Shown here: piece by piece, positions 19,102 to 20,364 of the stretch
Layout of the letters: each line of letters opens with the position of its first letter
Position numbering within the stretch: the first letter of the stretch is position 1
Source: a virus
IMG/VR virus record: IMGVR_UViG_3300013006_000154
Coordinates: 1 to 20,364 of that record
DNA: 20,364 nucleotides
Direction: 5' to 3' (one strand)
Program-made: the position numbers and the translations under genes
Notes under the pieces: model-generated
What the model saw: only the letters and a program-made list of their open reading frames with translations
Told to the model about the DNA's origin: nothing
Databases searched by the model: none

Positions 19102-20099
19102 AGTATTTTTCCTTCGTGTATTCTGTGGTTCTTTACGCTGTAACTTCCATTCGTGCCTTTCTCAACTATTGCGAACCCGTGATTGTACTTCGAATAAGGG
19201 TTGTAGTCAGGACTTAATTCAGATAAGCAACCAACACCCCAACAAGTAATGAACTTGCCGTTAGCATCGCGCTCGTTGTGTTCCGCTGTCTGGTGATGAT
19301 GTCCACACAACGCAGAAACTTTTGTCTTCATAAACAATCCACGCGCTACGTTTACCGACGGAAGGAATTGTTTGCCGAACTCGTGTCCGTGAAAGATTGA
19401 AAGTTTACCGATATTCAGTTTGCTCTTTCCGTCAATCCATTTCACGTCGTGCTTATCGCAATGCGTAAGCGAAGGAAAGTCGAACGCGTCAATGTCGAAT
19501 AACTCAGGTGCTTTGATTCTCATGTAACGCCAGTATCTTTCTTCGTGGTTGCCTTCTTTGTAGTAAATGTTCGCATTTGGAAACGTGTGTCTTAATGACG
19601 CAAGGAATTGACGAATAGAATAAAGTTCGTCCTTGAATTTACGCTTGCGCGGATCTTTAACGAAGTCTGAAATCATGTGACAGTCCAACGCGTCACCATT
19701 CAAGATGATTGAATCACAGCCTTGTTTTATGCCTTCATTTATAGCGCACTCAATAGCTTCGTTGTCTTGGTAAGGAAAGTGTAAATCGCAAAGAATTAAA
19801 AACTTCGTTCCCTTCACTTCGACGTGTCTACGCTTTTTAGCGTAAGACTTAGGAAGTGCAAATGGGTTCAATGGTCGTGGTTTTTCTTCGAACAATTTTT
19901 TATCTGTTGTGGTTTTTCTTTTTAATTCGCCATTCTTTCCGCGAATTGTACGAATTAAAGACCTCGCGTGTTCGGTGTCTTTATAGACTTCAGGATATTC
20001 AGTAAACAACTTTTTCGCTAAGGTAAGCGTGGGTGTTTCTGAAAACTTACTACATATCTCCGCTGCTATTTGTCGTGCTGTCGTTAGTTCCTTTGTCAT
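19098..20099 (-). CDS. Calcineurin-like metallophosphoesterase with N-terminal HTH-like part (333 aa)
   Basis: A 333-residue protein of the calcineurin metallophosphoesterase family with its metal-ligand motifs in order: LCDLHFPY (D105, H107), LNGDALD (G134-D139), KEGNHEERY (N184, H185), FHGHEF (H237, H239) and CGHHHQT (H267-H269). It should hold two metal ions and hydrolyse phosphoesters. The first 70 residues are helical and basic (TARQIAAEICSKFSETPTLT, then SLIRTIRGKNGELK), like a DNA-binding part. The frame can be extended to a TTG at 20126, but ATG at 20099 is preferred, having the AAATCAAAATCAA leader typical of this phage. It overlaps the upstream membrane protein by 50 bases. The phosphatase may act on nucleic acid ends or in anti-defence; the substrate is unknown. 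Confidence 0.85.
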   Translation of the reverse strand: MTKELTTARQIAAEICSKFSETPTLTLAKKLFTEYPEVYKDTEHARSLIRTIRGKNGELKRKTTTDKKLFEEKPRPLNPFALPKSYAKKRRHVEVKGTKFLILCDLHFPYQDNEAIECAINEGIKQGCDSIILNGDALDCHMISDFVKDPRKRKFKDELYSIRQFLASLRHTFPNANIYYKEGNHEERYWRYMRIKAPELFDIDAFDFPSLTHCDKHDVKWIDGKSKLNIGKLSIFHGHEFGKQFLPSVNVARGLFMKTKVSALCGHHHQTAEHNERDANGKFITCWGVGCLSELSPDYNPYSKYNHGFAIVEKGTNGSYSVKNHRIHEGKIL

Positions 20100-20316
20100 T
20101 TGATTTTGATTTAGTAAATCTTTCAATCACAGTACCACCAAACAAACCACCTGTCAACAATGCGAGAGTGTCGTACATCGCAATAGGACAAACGTAGTGT
20201 GTAAAAGTAGCAACATAACTGAAAACGATTAGGTTAATGACAACAAATATAGCAACAATTCGTTTCGAACTAACTTTTGAACACGATGTTAACAAAGATT
20301 TTAACCATTCCTTCAT
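20050..20316 (-). CDS. Small membrane protein with two spans, holin-like (88 aa)
   Basis: An 88-residue protein with two hydrophobic segments: IVAIFVVINLIVFSYVATF (about 20-38) and IAMYDTLALLTGGLFGGTVI (about 45-64), and a hydrophilic, charged C-terminus rich in Lys, Asp, Asn and Ser (TKSKSNDKGTNDSTTNSSGD). Two spans, small size and polar tail fit a class II holin, as does its place beside a spanin-like gene. A short basic start (MKEWLKSLLTSCSKV) precedes the first span. The ATG at 20316 overlaps the upstream stop. No endolysin is in the window, so the assignment is from topology only. Confidence 0.55.
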   Translation of the reverse strand: MKEWLKSLLTSCSKVSSKRIVAIFVVINLIVFSYVATFTHYVCPIAMYDTLALLTGGLFGGTVIERFTKSKSNDKGTNDSTTNSSGDM

Positions 20317-20364
20317 AATACTTTTACAATGAACTGAACGATTAACCCACCAATAACACCAGCA
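20313..20364 (-). CDS. C-terminal end of an upstream membrane protein (partial)
   Basis: The last 16 codons of a gene entering from the right edge, reading AGVIGGLIVQFIVKVL and then TGA (20315-20313), which overlaps the ATG of the next gene. The Gly-rich hydrophobic end is a membrane helix, so a second small membrane protein adjoins the holin-like one, as in dual-holin or holin/antiholin pairs. Too little is visible to name it. Confidence 0.5.
   Translation of the reverse strand, partial: AGVIGGLIVQFIVKVL

Noticed and set aside
20100-20126. TTG start for the metallophosphoesterase at 20126
   Set aside because: An ATG at 20099 follows a leader typical of this phage; the nine extra residues look like translated leader.
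1-20364. CRISPR array, tRNA genes, integrase or insertion sequence
   Set aside because: I saw no regularly spaced direct repeats, tRNA-like cloverleaf, recombinase motifs or terminal inverted repeats; a search program would be needed to exclude tRNAs fully.

Overview
The window is a piece of a tailed double-stranded DNA phage, or a prophage of one, most probably infecting a bacterium of the phylum Bacteroidota (Flavobacteriia-like). The phage call rests on a large terminase with intact ATPase and nuclease motifs, the start of a tape measure protein, a tail assembly chaperone with a frameshift extension, neck and tail proteins and a receptor-binding protein. The host call is inference from promoters of the Bacteroidota type (TTG-N19-TAnnTTTG), weak or absent Shine-Dalgarno sequences, A-rich leaders before start codons (AAATCAAA, AACAACAAC), moderately AT-rich DNA, and small-protein families that I recognise from Bacteroidota phages. 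No integrase, portal, capsid, endolysin, tRNA or CRISPR array is visible. No sheath gene is visible either, so a siphovirus-like tail is the simplest reading.

Layout. (1) Bases 1-9975, minus strand, read right to left: two unknown genes, a small-terminase-like gene, four very small genes, the tail chaperone with its -1 frame extension, a large terminator/fibre hybrid, a 41-residue protein, a neck-like protein, two large tail proteins, a 72-residue membrane-anchored protein, and the tape measure start, which runs off the left edge. Many junctions are ATGA overlaps. (2) Bases 10095-11783, minus strand: a VRR-NUC nuclease, a sigma-factor-like protein, a Cys-rich protein and a small basic protein. 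(3) Bases 11790-11893: a divergent promoter region. (4) Bases 11894-18563, plus strand: small early genes, an SSB-like protein with an acidic tail, an HTH-like protein, a DnaA domain IV-like initiator, a Zn-ribbon protein, a replication-organiser-like protein, the large terminase, and a ribbon-helix-helix protein, closed by a Rho-independent terminator. (5) Bases 18526-20364, minus strand: a lysis-like cassette with two small membrane proteins, a metallophosphoesterase, and a membrane-anchored coiled-coil protein that could be a spanin.

How it works together: the plus-strand block looks like the early and replication module. The nuclease/sigma-like pair faces it from a shared promoter region and could switch expression to the minus-strand tail genes, which start behind a region of repeated operator-like half-sites (8412-8488). 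Several genes were found only by reading the sequence, because they are too short for ordinary ORF cut-offs: 4887-5012, 8228-8383, 8498-8644, 8641-8805, 12134-12247, 12244-12414 and 16466-16585.

Most notable observations: an almost certain programmed -1 frameshift in the tail chaperone gene (T9 slippery run at 7705-7713, opening a start-less frame of 94 codons); a regular array of four alternating half-sites upstream of the tail genes; and two interlocked inverted repeats, with pseudoknot topology, in the leader of the minus-strand transcript that begins near 10380. No stretch longer than 300 bases lacks a gene; the longest gaps (about 115-160 bases) are 8384-8497, 9976-10094, 10278-10433, 11784-11893 and 12660-12808, and each is described.
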